From positions 22,941,840-23,005,839 of the forward strand of contig OW240918.1 in the NCBI GenBank assembly GCA_933207985.1: DNA of 64,000 bases. Reading direction: 5' to 3'. A program made the translations under genes and the position numbers. The notes under the pieces were generated by a model. That model searched no databases, was not told the DNA's origin, and saw only the letters and a list, made by a program, of their open reading frames with translations. Shown piece after piece: positions 43,072 to 55,530 of this stretch (position 1 is the first letter of the stretch; each line of letters starts with the position of its first letter). The stretch is from Pelobates cultripes (lineage: Eukaryota > Chordata > Amphibia > Anura > Pelobatidae).

Positions 43072-43630
43072 ACCTCATAGTTACACAGGCTGAAAAGTGA
43101 CATGTGTCCGTTAAGTTCAGCTTTTCACACATCTGTTTTTGCTGTTGATTGAAACGAAGGCAAAACACCCAGTTTGAAGTGAATTGCAAGTTTACAACAA
43201 ATTAGGAGAACAATCCTTCTTGACACCAGAATGGCAGTCTGATCTCTCCTTGTATGAAGAAACTATTACCCCACAAATTAGAAATTATAACCCTGAATAT
43301 TATGTTTTTGCAAGTATACAAACATCTGTACAGACTCTGATAAAACTATCTCTTCAGGCAGAGAATTCCACATCCTTATTGTTCTTACTGTAAAGAAACC
43401 CTTCATTTGACTTAAGTGAAATCTCCTTTCTTCCAGTTTAAATTCGGGACTTTGTATCCTATCTATAGTCCTGTTTCGGAATAAATTTACAGACAGTAGT
43501 TTGTATTGGCCCTTAAATATATTTGTATAATACTATTAAAATACCCTCTGAGGTGCTGTTATTCTAAACTAAACACATTTAAATTTTGTAACCTTTTTTC
43601 ATAACTGCATTACTATGAATGAAAGAAAAT
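43072..43630. repeat. Anuran interspersed repeat (ATAGTTACACAGGCTGAAAA type)
   Basis: ACCTCATAGTTACACAGGCT then GAAAAGTGACATGTGTCCG and AAGTTCAGC is the start of a repeat common in frog genomes. It continues through CTTCAGGCAGAGAATTCCAC and CTTACTGTAAAGAAACCCTT to ACCTTTTTTCATAAC. Classification by family is from memory of its typical sequence, not a search. Confidence 0.65.
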
Positions 43631-44090
43631 ATGTTGGCACCATATTCCCCAAATATCTCACTAATATATCATAAACATAAGAAGGATACATTCTATCTAA
43701 TATAAAAATCAGATTCTGCAATGTTTTCATTAAAGTAGAATAGGAACATTTTAAACGATCAATAACAACTTTACATCATCAGATGGGTTTCTGTCTACCC
43801 ACTCAGAATGGCTGATACTGGAATAGCTTGTACAGATTGCTGCAACTGTAAGACTGCCCCCTAAGTCAGTGACATAAAAAAAAGAATGTTAACTTTTCTT
43901 TTGCTGTCCAACCTCTGTCCAACTTGTGTTGGCTGCAAGTGCACTCCACATACGCAACTTGAATGGTAATCTCTTTGGCCATGGGATGGGTGCCATCAGC
44001 TAATTCAAGAGTTTCACTCATCATGTAATAGTGCTCCAGGCAAAGGAATCATGTGGCACAATAAAACTCACAAGGTGTTTAAACCAAAGT
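43631..44090. other. Spacer, nothing recognised
   Basis: No supported feature. Confidence 0.45.
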
Positions 44091-44175
44091 CAGATTTATT
44101 GGGTCAAAAAAAGTAACGTTTCGACCTGCTATGAGGTCTTTGTCAAGCTTGAGTTTGAACACCTTGAGTGCCTGG
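44080..44175 (-). repeat. Dispersed repeat with GGTCGAAACGTTAC, locus c
   Basis: On the minus strand GCTTGACAAAGACCTCATAG then CAGGTCGAAACGTTAC (44113-44150). It shares the ATTTATTGGGT...AACGTTTCGACC framework with locus a. Confidence 0.65.
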
Positions 44176-45036
44176 AGACCATTCTTCTGTTTGCCTGAGC
44201 GTTGTGGGATTGCTGGTCCTGCTTCAGTGCACCTGGTGTCAAACGGAATTGAGTGCGGCTCCTCTATTCAGTCATGAAATAAAACATATATGTCTGTTCA
44301 GTGTATGTCTGCAGGTGACGAATAGAACCATTTGCTTTGATTTGCACAATAATTTTCCAATGTTTTTGCTGCTGAAGAGAAATAATTCACATTTTTATTC
44401 TAGAATTCACATTTTACTACTAGAAATAATATCCAACACCATGCTTACTGACTCACTATATATAGTATATATAACTGCTTCATGGCATATAAAACACCTC
44501 TATTCAATATGCACTGGGGTAGCAATGCTCTCATACGTGAAAGCTCTTATTAGGGCTACAGAATATTAAAGCAAAGACGTCACAGTAGAGAGCAATGTTA
44601 ATAAAACGGTTTGTATGCAGAATAAATATTACCTTGACAATTGAACTCTTCTTATTGACATCTGGTCATTGCGTAAAGGAGAGAACTCTTCCTGCAAACT
44701 AACAGAGCGCTTTTGTTATATGTACTTGAAAATAATTAGGCAGTCACTCAAAGCGTGGAGAAAAGGAATGCTGAACAGGGCAAGTTGGATCCAGTTCACT
44801 TAATATAATTCATTAAAATGTGCATACTGTATTTTTTAAGATGTTTTGTTTATCACCCTTCATTCTATGCTTTCATATGTAGGCCATCTAGTGGGACGTT
44901 TTGGAAATGTAATATCCACTGAATTTGTCCTCTCCAATATTTCATAAGTCAGTAATTTGTTTTTTTTGTCATATTTGAGGTATTTGTAAGGAAGAAAAAT
45001 ATTTAATAAACAGCAAGAAGATGTTATTACTTTAAA
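44176..45036. other. Intergenic stretch, nothing recognised
   Basis: The 133-codon frame at 44168-44569 has no domain I know and overlaps the end of the repeat above; it is probably chance. Confidence 0.45.
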
Positions 45037-45340
45037 TTAAAGCAGCACTGTCATGCCAAACTTATCTTTCTTTAATCGATTCCTCTTCTCTCCCTGTGTC
45101 AGGATCTGTCCTTAATTTCTTCCTGTCTGCTCTAGTTTTCTTTAAAACATAAGACATAGTAGGGAATATTTGTCTTATGGAGGTTTCCTACGCCATGACC
45201 ATCTCTGACCAGCAGAGGAGAAAAGTGTGCTCCGTTTCTGTGGTTTAGAGAAATTTTCCCACAATTCTCACCTTTCCTCTGTGATCTCGCAATGCTTTCT
45301 GTCATTCCCAAATGTCCTGTCATTTTAGACAGAACGCCAT
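45037..45340. mobile_element. TTAA-type MITE, right end unclear
   Basis: TTAAAGCAGCACTGTCATGCC at 45037 is the left tip of a common MITE type. A clear mirrored end was not found; the ACAGAACGCC region at about 45330 is only an estimate. Confidence 0.45.
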
Positions 45341-46670
45341 CGAAACTACCGAATTACAAATTTACTAATACTAGTAGACATGCAAAAAAACAAATACCGC
45401 AATGCTTAAGTGATGGACCACCACCACAAAAAACAGCAAAGTGCGAGTACAGCGCTTCAAATTTCTAGTTCACACGTACCCCTTTATGGATATGGGGTAA
45501 TTAGTTCTCATTAACATGAAAGAGAAGCAAAAACAATAAAATACATAGTGCAATAAAATTTATAAAATTGCATGAAAGTAAGCTTGTGGTGTATATATGC
45601 TTACAGTGTTTTGAGCCTTTTTGACGATATAGCTCTGAACGTACACGTATTAGTGCCCTTCTGGCGGCAACTGTACCTCTTCTGATAATCAGGAACCTCC
45701 AGATAAGTATATAAATGAAGTAAAACACAAAGGAAGCATATAATAGTGAAAAATACCTTCAAAATATGATAAATTAAAGTATAGGTAAATAAGTCTTGCT
45801 CACCTTTACCTGGAGCCCATAGAATACAGGCTCCAAGTATTTGCAGACATTGCCAAACAAGGATTGGCAATTCCCCCTTTGTTCCAAACAAAGGAAAATA
45901 GGATAAAGGAGTAAAGTAGGTTAAAATAATTAATCACTTTAATTTAACAAAATAAAAATAAAATAATTCATACAAAAAATAAATATATTAAAATCCTGTT
46001 GGCCTCCGAGATGCGTTTCACCCGTTATGTGGGCTTTTTCAATCGGTATAATCCTTTTCCTTGGGGTTATCCCTTTTATTAGGGGAATTCTAGACTTTTT
46101 GTCCAATCCTGCTCGTTCTATTCTGGGGCCTGGTGGGGTGCATTACTTTTTCTCGTGGTTTCCATTAGTGTTCCTTCCCGTATGTTCCCCTGTCGTATCA
46201 GTCCTGCGGCAAAGTTCCGTTCCATTTGGATGTGACATGTCAGCCATCTTTAAGACACTTACGCTTTTTCGATCATGTTTACTACGATGTCCAGAATCCC
46301 TTGCACTTCAGCGCTCGTATTTTCAGATGTTAGGTGTGAGAATCAATACCATAAAAATACAAAGAAAAAAAATTGATATTGTACAATAATTGAATGAAAT
46401 AAAATGTATATACTTTAACCAGTGGTATGTTGGTTCGTGATATACAGAGTATTTAAAAACTGTGTATTTAAAAAAAGGGGAGTGATTTATGTATTTAATG
46501 TGAATATCTATTGCATAAAAATATATGTGTGGAGAGAAGGGGCTCAAGATATATGTGAAAAAAGATTTACAATAATTTTATAATAATTTTATATACTTAA
46601 AACTCTAGCAGTAGTATACATATATATAATAGAAGATATAGAAAGGGCTAAAAAACATTTTTAAAAATCT
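45341..46670. repeat. Dispersed repeat region with GGGTGAAACGC hairpin, locus d
   Basis: At 46011-46044, on the minus strand, ATTGAAAAAGCCCACATAAC then GGGTGAAACGCATC is the same motif as loci a-c with a different stem sequence. The flanking DNA (TACAGCGCTTCAAATTTC; GCCCTTCTGGCGGCAACTG; CTGGAGCCCATAGAATACAG) looks like a repeat remnant but its ends are unknown. Confidence 0.4.
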
Positions 46671-46674
46671 AAAT

Positions 46675-46965
46675 ATAGGGAGGGCCCCCATTTAGGGTCC
46701 CCACCCATCGCCCATGGGTGGGGGTGGGGGGGAGTACAATAGGTCCCCCCCATAGTCATTTAGGGCCCCCACCCATCGCCTAGGGTGGGGGCCGGGGATG
46801 GAGGACAATAGGTCTCCCTCCCATAGTCATTTAGGGCCCCCCATCCGTCGCCCATGGGTGGGGGCCAGGAGGGGGAGGACAATAGGTCCCCCCCATAGTC
46901 ATTTAGGACCCCCACCTGCCGCTCATGGGTGGGGGTCGGAGAGGGGACAATAGGTCCCACATATA
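46675..46965. repeat. Second array of the ~70-bp GC-rich minisatellite, about 4 copies
   Basis: The unit TTTAGGGCCCCCACCCATCG, CCCATGGGTGGGGGCC, AGGACAATAGGTCCCCCCC and ATAGTCA matches the array at 34,655-35,345 (TAGGGCCCCCACC, GGGTGGGGGCC, GGACATTAGGTCCCCCC). Confidence 0.92.
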
Positions 46966-49189
46966 CCCACACAGGGGTAAAACTAAGGACCATCTCTATA
47001 TGGAGAATGAAGGGGGCAAACTGGTAACATCCATATGGCCCTGTGGAATCTTTATCCTGATCTGATTAGTAGTGGGCACAATAAACAGCTACCCATCATA
47101 GGTGGCATGTGCTTGTTAATTAGGAATTGGGTTGAGTAACCTATTGCAATGCCAGTGACGTACTGCATAAGTGTTACAATGTAATTCACAGCTTTCTGAC
47201 AATGAGAGACAGAACAAATCAGAGGACTGCATGATTGTCTAGTTAAAGGGTTAAACTCTATCCTTCTCTACGTCATAGCTTGGCGATAATATTAATGAAC
47301 ACAGAGAATCCCTCAAACAGCTGGATTAGTTCAAAGTGCACTGATTAGTTTCATACTATTAAAATGTGTATCTCAATAAATGTATTGGACATGAACACTG
47401 CACATACGTAGTTTAACTTCTCTGCTGCTGGAAGTAAAATCCCTCGTCCGGCAGCATAATTGAAATGTCATCATCTGTTGTCAATTCTGTGCGACTTTTC
47501 TTGCATTGGCTGATGCTCTCAGCCAATGAATGGCAACAGCCATTATCACCGGATGACCAGGGAGCATCGAAATGCAGCGGTAACCCAGGTAAGGGAGCAA
47601 ACCATTGCTAAACAGCTTGCCCCATTACAAGTGCCTGTAGTGCTGGTTATGATCCTTTGAGTAATTATTTTAAATATTAGTGAAAAGTGCTTTTTTAACA
47701 GGCTCAAGGAAATGTGAGTGTGATACTGACTATATACTACATTATCTCATCACTACATCATTTTAAACTATTGTGTTGCCCTATGAGAGTTTTATCTCTT
47801 TTATTTACAACCACACTCAAAGTTTATTATCGGAACAGTTTTTTATATGCCTGATCACTTGGTGTACACATATAAGTGGTGATTATGGCTATATAGTATG
47901 ACATATTTTGTTTTGCACTTTTCACTATTCAATGCTGGTTGTATTTATTATAAGGGTGAAATTATTGTGGTTGATTCCACAGTGTGAACTAGCTACACTT
48001 TATCTTAGCGCCAGATATTGCACATTGTATGCACTTTATTAGTGAAAAGTTACCTATTAGAGCCCTTCTGCCATTTAATAGGTTGTAAATTTAATATTGG
48101 AAAACTAACCTTAGTGATGGAATACACTGTCATTGCCTCTTATGGGACAAAAACAAAACAGAACAAAAGTTAGGAAATAGGTAAAAATGTATTTAAATCT
48201 CAGTGGGTAATATTTAATTAAAGTATTTTTCTTCTTTGTCATGATATATACATAAACAGAGAATTCATATTATTGCACTTGCAGTAATAATGTATGTTTT
48301 ATAGAAAAACAACTGATTAAAAATTAACAATTTGCCAAGGATAAAGAGTTTGTGTCTAATTAAACCCCAGATGGATTTTGCTGTATCATATCTCTCTATA
48401 GTATGGTTATGTCTAGTAAGATTGTTAACAGTTTTCATAGAAAGTACAAATAATATATGTTACCCACATGAAATAGCTCAGAAAACTTCATTTTCTTCTA
48501 AGTAACTTCTTTTCCCTTTGAATTATACAGGAGTTTATTGACTAAATAATAGGATTTTAGTAATGTGAGAACTGACCTATTGGTATTAAACTATTAGACT
48601 TGGAAAAAGTGTACATCTCAGCAGAATTAGAGGTTTTAACCAAGTCAGTTAAATTAGTCTATATTTTGATAATCAAAGGTACTCAAAGATGGTTGGTGGA
48701 CAGTGTATACTCTGAAAAAATTCCAAGTATGATATATACTTTTCGTTAATTCTACTGTCGATCCTATTATTGATTACATTGTATTAAATCAGGCATGTCA
48801 CTGAGTTCTGTCAGAATCAGGATGGTTTGACCAAAAACCAAGAATGCATTTTTTACAAGAGTTAAACATGTCAGATAGTAAATAGCCTTTGCGAGAGGGC
48901 TGTCAGTGTTTCCGACAGGGGACACAGACACACTCCAAGCCAAGGCCCCATTTCCTGTCTGTTCTAGCAAAGTCAAGAAATATTCTAATATTCTAAACAA
49001 GAGCTGGTTTTAAAAGATAGAGGCTGATGGGCAGTAAAGGAGAATAAAAATGGAGGTTGTCAAGAAAGGAAAAAGGTGCATGAATGGAAAAATGGGAACA
49101 AACTAAACTCAGGAATTTGCACATCAGGAGGAGTGAGTTAGAACAGTGGTTCCTACCCAGTCCTCAATTAATTCAGGCACTGCCCAGTT
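46966..49189. other. Intergenic stretch, nothing complete
   Basis: A possible MITE piece at about 47430-47600 contains CAGCCATTATCACCGGATGA and CCAGGTAAGGGAGCAAACCA. The rest is AT-rich without gene evidence. Confidence 0.45.
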
Positions 49190-49256
49190 CTGTACATGTA
49201 TTGGGGAAAGGAGAGGGAGAGCTGTACATGTGTTGGGGAAAGGAGAGGGAGAGCTT
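49190..49256 (-). repeat. Two inverted units of the 32-bp minisatellite
   Basis: GTATTGGGGAAAGGAGAGGG then AGAGCTGTACATGT occurs twice here. It is the reverse complement of the unit filling 49,437-50,470, with 180 bp of other sequence between. Confidence 0.9.
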
Positions 49257-49436
49257 TGATCCAATGGAGATACTGACAAAGCATGGATCATTGGCTAGGA
49301 ATCAAATAACTAGAAGGTGAATAAAGTAGAGTTATAACTCTCACTGTCCTTCTCTGCAATACAAATCGCCCTCTTAACCCCCGTCCAAACTACATCCTCC
49401 CTTTCCTCTACCCATCACCAAAACAAAACTCCCTTT

Positions 49437-50470
49437 ATTCTTTCCCCAATACCTGTACAGCTCTCCCTCTCTTTTCCCCAATACCTATATAGCTTTTCCT
49501 CTCCTTTCCCCAATACCTGTATAGCTTCCCCTCTCCTTTCCCTAATACCTGTACAGCTCTCCCTCTCTTTTCCCCAATACATGTACAGCTTTTCTTCTCC
49601 TTTTCCCAAAACCTGTATAGCTCTCCCTCTCTTTTCCCAATACATGTACAGTCTCTCTCTCTCCTATCCCCAATACATGTACAGCTCTACCTCTCCTTTC
49701 CCAATACCTGTACACCTCTTTCTCTCATTTCCACAGTACCTGTATAGCTTTCCCTCTCCTTTCCCCAATATCTCTGCTTTCCCCAATACCTGTACACCCT
49801 TTCCTTTCCCCAATACCTGTATAGCTTTCCCTCTCCTTTCCAAAATACATGTACAGCTCTCCCTCTCTCCTTTCCCCAATACTTGTATAGCTATCTCTCT
49901 CCTTTCCTTAATACCTGTACAGTTCTCCCTCTCCTTTCCCCAGTACCTGTATAGCTTTCCCTCTCTTTTTTCCAATACATGTACAACTTTCTCTCCCCTC
50001 CCCAATACCTGTGCATTTCAGCCTCTCCTTTCCACAATACCCGTACAGCTCTTTATCTCCTTTCCCCAATATCTGTATAGCTTTCCCTCTCCTTTCCCCA
50101 ATACCTGTATAGCTAACCCTCTCCTTTCCCAGAAACATGTACAGCGTTCTGTCTCCTTTCCCAAATACCTGTACAGCTCTCCCTCTCTTTTCTCCAATAC
50201 CTGTATAGCTTTTCCTCTCCTTTCCCCAATACCTGTACAGCTCAGCCTCTCCTTTCCCCAATACCTGTACAGCTTTCCCTCTCCTTTCCCCAGCACCTGT
50301 ACAGTTTTCCTCTCCTTTCCCCAATACCTGTACAGCTCAGCCTCTCCTTTCCCCAATACCTGTATAGCTCTCCCTCTCCTTTCCCCAATACCTGTACAGC
50401 TCTCCCTCTCCTTTCCCCAATACCTGAGCAGCTCTCCCTTTCCCTATTAACAGGAAGACTCTCCCTCTCC
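49437..50470. repeat. 32-bp minisatellite, about 30 copies
   Basis: The unit is ACCTGTACAGCTCTCCCTCT then CCTTTCCCCAAT. Because 32 is not a multiple of three and the unit lacks stops in all frames on several copies, it creates open frames of 113-289 codons on both strands that are artefacts. Confidence 0.95.
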
Positions 50471-51188
50471 TATTCAAATTCCTAGAACAACTCTGCCTCT
50501 TGTTTCTCCATCCCCAGTTTAGCTCAGTGTCAAGCCTCGATGCCTACAATCGATACATGCTATCTTTGTAAACCTAACTTCCATCTGTTAGCATCTGGTG
50601 CGAGATTTGCCATGACATTTTTTGGGGATTTTGAGGGTATGACTTCATTCATTGTATTAATTGGGTCACAGTCATGGTACTTTTCTTATGGGAGACAATT
50701 TATACATAATTCCCTTTGACTTCAGCAAAAACACACAGTTGAGCTCAACTCATAATTTTCAGTCCATGTGAGATATCGACCACTGGATACTTGGTAATTT
50801 GTTTCAATAAATCATTCTTGCAGACACAATTTCATTGAAGGAGAGGAATTGTGGAAAAGATTGTATTAAAATGCTCTCGTTGTGCAGCTTGATAAATAGT
50901 TGTGGTTTCAGAGTGAATTATAGTAATCTCGACATACAAAAACAGAGAAAATGTCGATAACACAAGAAATATCTACTTTTTTATACAAGATGAAAAACAT
51001 AGTTATCACGTTTCATCTCTTCAGTAATGTAATATTAAAGACTTGCTCATAGATTAGTATGGAAATGGTCATTCTAAGCAATCATCGCACAGAGGGCCCC
51101 TTATGTTAAGATAAGTTTTCATATTATCTACATATAATCTCTATAATGCATTAAAAATTAGGGACCTGTCTCTGTTTGTTGTATCCAT
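50471..51188. other. Intergenic stretch, nothing recognised
   Basis: No supported feature. Confidence 0.5.
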
Positions 51189-51268
51189 TTAACCCCTTAA
51201 GGACCAAACTTCTGGAATAAAAGGGAATCATGACATGTCACACATGTCATGTGTCCTTAAGGGGTTAA
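51189..51268. mobile_element. 80-bp hairpin MITE with TTAA ends
   Basis: TTAACCCCTTAAGGACCAAA at the left and GTGTCCTTAAGGGGTTAA at the right are inverted, with a second hairpin GACATGTCACACATGTC inside. TTAA flanks both ends. Confidence 0.9.
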
Positions 51269-52549
51269 AGACTTTAATAATGAAATCATATCAAGATTTG
51301 CCACAATTTATTTACACCCTAATCTTGTTTTTGTAAATCCCTTTCCCCCTCCAGTGTGTAAGTCATCCTGTCTTGACTATTCATTTATGGTATGTCAGGG
51401 GATCCAAAATTCAAATGTTGGAAATGTATTTGAGATGAAATATAATCTGCCTTTTAATGAGATCCAAAGCACACAGACTGGTGAAATGTAATTAAATAAA
51501 TATTATTAAAATAAACTTGTCACAGGGGTCAAGACTGGGGCTGAAAGGAACATTCATTTGATTATTTTCAACCAATTTCTACAAAAGCCGACCATCTCGT
51601 TGCTCTCATCACACGTTTTATTATTTATTTCTGTTGAATAAGAGTGAATTGTCACCTTCTGCCATTCAGGTCTGTAAGCGTTATTTGTTTTCCCGGCATA
51701 CGGTGTCAGAGGAGGACGCGATATGGGAATATCAATGTACAGCAATCATTCCGGACCATGACCTTTTCTCACTATTACTTCTGTCTGTGCTGGCCATTAA
51801 TTCTTTGTTCTTCTCATTTGATATACTTTGTAAGAAACCTATTCACAATTCCATGGCATGCCTTCTCTCCTTTGTTTCCCAGTCCAGATGGAAACTGCTA
51901 CATTTGTAACTCGCTGTCAGTGTTCGAACATTCTAAATAACTTTAATGACTCCATCTGCTCTCCCGGCTTGCCAAAGAACAGGCTTTACAAGATAACATT
52001 CCTATGTATTTATTTGTAAATTAATTCAAAAGACAATTACAGGATATTTTTTTAACAGCTGACTAGGACTTCATGTAAACAATCCCGTATCAATATTTAC
52101 CATACAAGTAATGTTGTGATTGTTAATTTAATTATATAGCGTGCATATTCATCTGTAGAGTGGGGCAGCCAAAAGTCTGTAAACCTATAACAGATGGGGA
52201 TCTACCTTTTGGCCATTGCTGTTGAAGGGGAAAATGTCCCATTATACAATTCTCGTGCCAAATCTGAATTTGTTTTAAATCACGTAACTCATTTACACAA
52301 GAAATGTTGCTGGTCTGTCCTAACACTCAACAGACTTTATCAAAATTTGAGATGCACTCAATGTCTTCTCCTCAAACATAGCACATTTAATTTCATTAGA
52401 GTGTGCATCCAAGAGAATGTCTATACATAATATATAGAGAACCAGTAGATGTCTAGTTTTCTGATCATATATTGGACTTCCCAAATGGTTAACCTCAAAA
52501 TGGCCAATCTCCTAATTGTATATGAAATATTGGCACTGCATAAGTTGTA
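51269..52549. other. Intergenic stretch, nothing recognised
   Basis: Open frames at 51634-51940 and 52194-52430 show no domain. Confidence 0.5.
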
Positions 52550-52670
52550 AGTGAGTCACTGGACCACCAGGGAGCATCAAAGCCAATAGGAGAACTGATC
52601 CAGGGTACTCCTGGCATCATATCCGCTGCAGCAGCCTATAGGGGCTGTGATTCTTGGAGTGACCCTTTAA
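52550..52670. mobile_element. Right part of a TTAA-type MITE
   Basis: CCAGGGTACTCCTGGCATCA, GCAGCAGCCTATAGGGGCTG and the tip GGAGTGACCCTTTAA match the right halves of the other MITEs; the left half is missing. Confidence 0.55.
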
Positions 52671-52844
52671 CTCCTTAATACAAAGAGACTGGTCTTATAG
52701 AGGCTTGGGGTCTTAGGTCCTTACCAAACCTACAATATAACTCTATCTACTCCCCTAAAGCCAAACAGAAAGGATGAGAGCTCTGAGAACAGACAAAAGC
52801 TTAGAGAGACTTGATAGCTCGGTATAGGAGGGGAGGAGGGAGCG

Positions 52845-53225
52845 ACATATGGACAGGTACAGGAGGGGGGAAAGACACATGGACAGGTACAGGAGGGAAG
52901 GGGAGAGACACATGGACAGGTACAGGAGGGAAGGGGGAGAGACACATGGACAGGTAAAGGAGGGAAGGGGGGAGAGACACATGGACAGGAAGGGAGGGGG
53001 AGAGACACATGGACAGGTACATGGGAAGACACATGGACAGGTACAGGAGGGGAGGGGGGGAGACACATGGACAGGTACAAGGAGGGGAGGGAAAGAGACA
53101 CATGGACAGGTAAAGGAGGGCACGGGGGAGAGACACATGGACAGGTACAAGGAGGGGAGGGAAAGAGACACATGGACAGGTAAAGGAGGGCAGGGGGGAT
53201 GGACACATGGACAGGTACAGGAGGG
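52845..53225. repeat. ~36-bp GA-rich minisatellite, about 10-11 copies
   Basis: The unit is GACACATGGACAGGTACAGG followed by AGGGAAGGGGGAGA, with length variation. Long open frames across it on both strands (up to 200 codons) are repeat artefacts. Confidence 0.95.
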
Positions 53226-54141
53226 GAGGTATAAATACATGGGGGAACTGGGAGTGGGGAATGAGACATATGTTTTTGTGATTTGCCAATTAAATATATT
53301 ACCAATATATAATATATTATTATAATTACCAATTAAATATATTAGAGTATCCTTTTAATTATATATGTTTCATAAAGAAAAAAAACAGAAATAGACACAA
53401 TAAGACATTAAAATTTAATATTTTCTGTATTTTGTGTGCGGATCCCTGCTTAATTTTTTTCATTTAGTTTTTGTGGTTACTCTTGTAGAGTGGGATTTCT
53501 TAAATTGGACACGTGTTGCCTTTATCACATCAGGGTAGTGTGAATTACTATATTTTTTTGTTTTTCTGGTATGCAACGTAACGTGCATGCCTTTTTGGTT
53601 TATACTTTTCCATCATTATACAAATATGTATTATCTTTAGGGCTACTGATGCTGAACTGTACGGAGTGCAGATCAGTAATATTTATTATTATTATTTGTA
53701 TTATTATAACTGTTGTGACACTTGCCAAGAGACACCAAAATGGCTAATGTTACAGCTCTTCCAGGATATAATATTAAGGATCTCTGCGTTCATAAAATAA
53801 GGACATTTTGTTTTCCTGCGTTGAAGAATGCAGGTACCTGGCCAAATCACAAATAATGCTCGGGGCTCGGTTTACAAATCAAAATTTTTAACAATGTATG
53901 TTTTGTGAGAGGTATATTCTGTGGAATGTTATTACTATAATCATAAACACATCTTTGTCTAAATAACACAAAACTACTTTATTAAGTAATCATTTCATTA
54001 TACCTTTCTTGTTACATTGATGAACATTCAAGAAAATCCCAAGTTGGCACATACCATCTTTGGAGATAAAAGAGTACATGTTCTTTTCTGAAATTATGTT
54101 CTCATATATAAAATTTCTGCATTTTGTGCTTTAAAATTAAA
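53226..54141. other. AT-rich stretch, nothing recognised
   Basis: No supported feature. Confidence 0.5.
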
Positions 54142-54636
54142 TTAAAGTGACACTATGACATTTGAAATACAAACATATATTCCTAATGGTGAAGTGTTCT
54201 AGAACCTATTTAGATTTATAAGCCCTCATAATTCGAGTTTAAAAAAAAAAAAAGGTTTTTACTCACCTTATATCCAGTGCTGAACCTGACTCCTCATAGC
54301 TGTCCAACCTGCCTCTCCTGTTGCGTGACTCCTCTTTAATACCTCATCCAAGTATTGAGAAGGGATGAGAAATGCATGCACGGCAAATATCTCAGTCCTC
54401 CAATCAAATGCTTCTTTATGAGAAGCATTGATGTCAATTTTCATAGAACTGAGTCAGTTCTGCATCTGGGAGCACCCTCTACTGGCTGTCGGAATACAGC
54501 CACTAGTGGTGTGTTAAGGATTGCAATGAAAATTTTCCATAAATACAATGTTTTACATTACAGGAGCAAAACGTCAGGGGCACTGAGCCCAGACCATTTT
54601 TGAGATGTAATCTGGCTGCCTAGACTGGGCCTTTAA
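54142..54636. mobile_element. TTAA-flanked MITE, ~495 bp
   Basis: The left tip is TTAAAGTGACACTATGAC and the right tip CTAGACTGGGCCTTTAA; TTAA stands at both ends. Inside, CCCTCTACTGGCTGTCGGAA / ACAGCCACTAGTGG is a hairpin related to H3 of the multi-hairpin family. Confidence 0.7.
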
Positions 54637-55530
54637 ATTTAAGGCCAGTTATAGATTTCCTTCTAAAAAATACATATCAGAAGAAGAGGAAATTGTCTTG
54701 AATTGTCCAGGGAAGTTCAGATTATAGGTTAAAATACCCAAATTGGAAAAAAAAACACCAGTTCTATTTTTTTTTGCTCAACTATTATAGTCTAAAATTT
54801 GCTAATTTCTGGTCTATTATTGAATAGCTCTACAAATTGACCTAGCTGTTCAAATTGCTTTAAATCCTTACGTGAACCAAGGACACATTCGTGGGACCTT
54901 TTGTAATGTTGAAATGTTAACACAGCTATTATTGTAACAAAACACTCCTTCCAGTAAGAGAGATGTCAGTATAAATTCCCTTTAATATTCATGTTTGTGG
55001 AAAGGGGTTATTGTAGTAAGGAAAAACATGATTTCATGCGGCTTGACGATGGGACGTAAACAATTCAAATCCTCGTGGATTACAACATCCCTAGTATAAA
55101 GATTGCCTATATATTTGCATATCATGTTTCCACGGGAGCCTTACTTGTATAATTGAGCAGACACTGCTAGTCAGATCCATTGTCTGTGATCTTCCCTTCA
55201 CGTTGACAAGAGCTAAAATGAAATGTTTTACTCTTTGCTTTCATGCTGTTTCAGAACACCGACAGCGTTACAGTTAGAAGATGACGAGACAGGTGTTTTA
55301 GTTAATTATTCATGTTGTTGACATGTTTAGAAGATTCTATTTTAATGAATGACAAGATCTACTGGAAAATACAAGAAACATTATCACATTATTATTTACA
55401 TTAAGGTAACGTCGTCTAACATGCAATTTAAATTTTGAATGTTCACATTATGTTAACATGTACTTAAATGTGTATGTTTCAGTATGTCAACAATGTGACA
55501 ATAAACACATGGTTGCCATATAAATTGTAA
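54637..55530. other. AT-rich stretch, nothing recognised
   Basis: No supported feature. Confidence 0.5.

Noticed and set aside
44168..44569. 133-codon plus-strand frame
   Set aside because: Starts in a dispersed repeat, no domain, no conservation evidence available.
49581..50450. 289-codon open frame and several of 112-138 codons on the other strand
   Set aside because: They lie wholly in the 32-bp minisatellite, with a repeated low-complexity peptide that follows from the unit being free of stops in the frames used.
52730..53332. Open frames of 158-200 codons on both strands
   Set aside because: They are translations of the GA-rich minisatellite (CPCVSP or HMDRYR type repeats).
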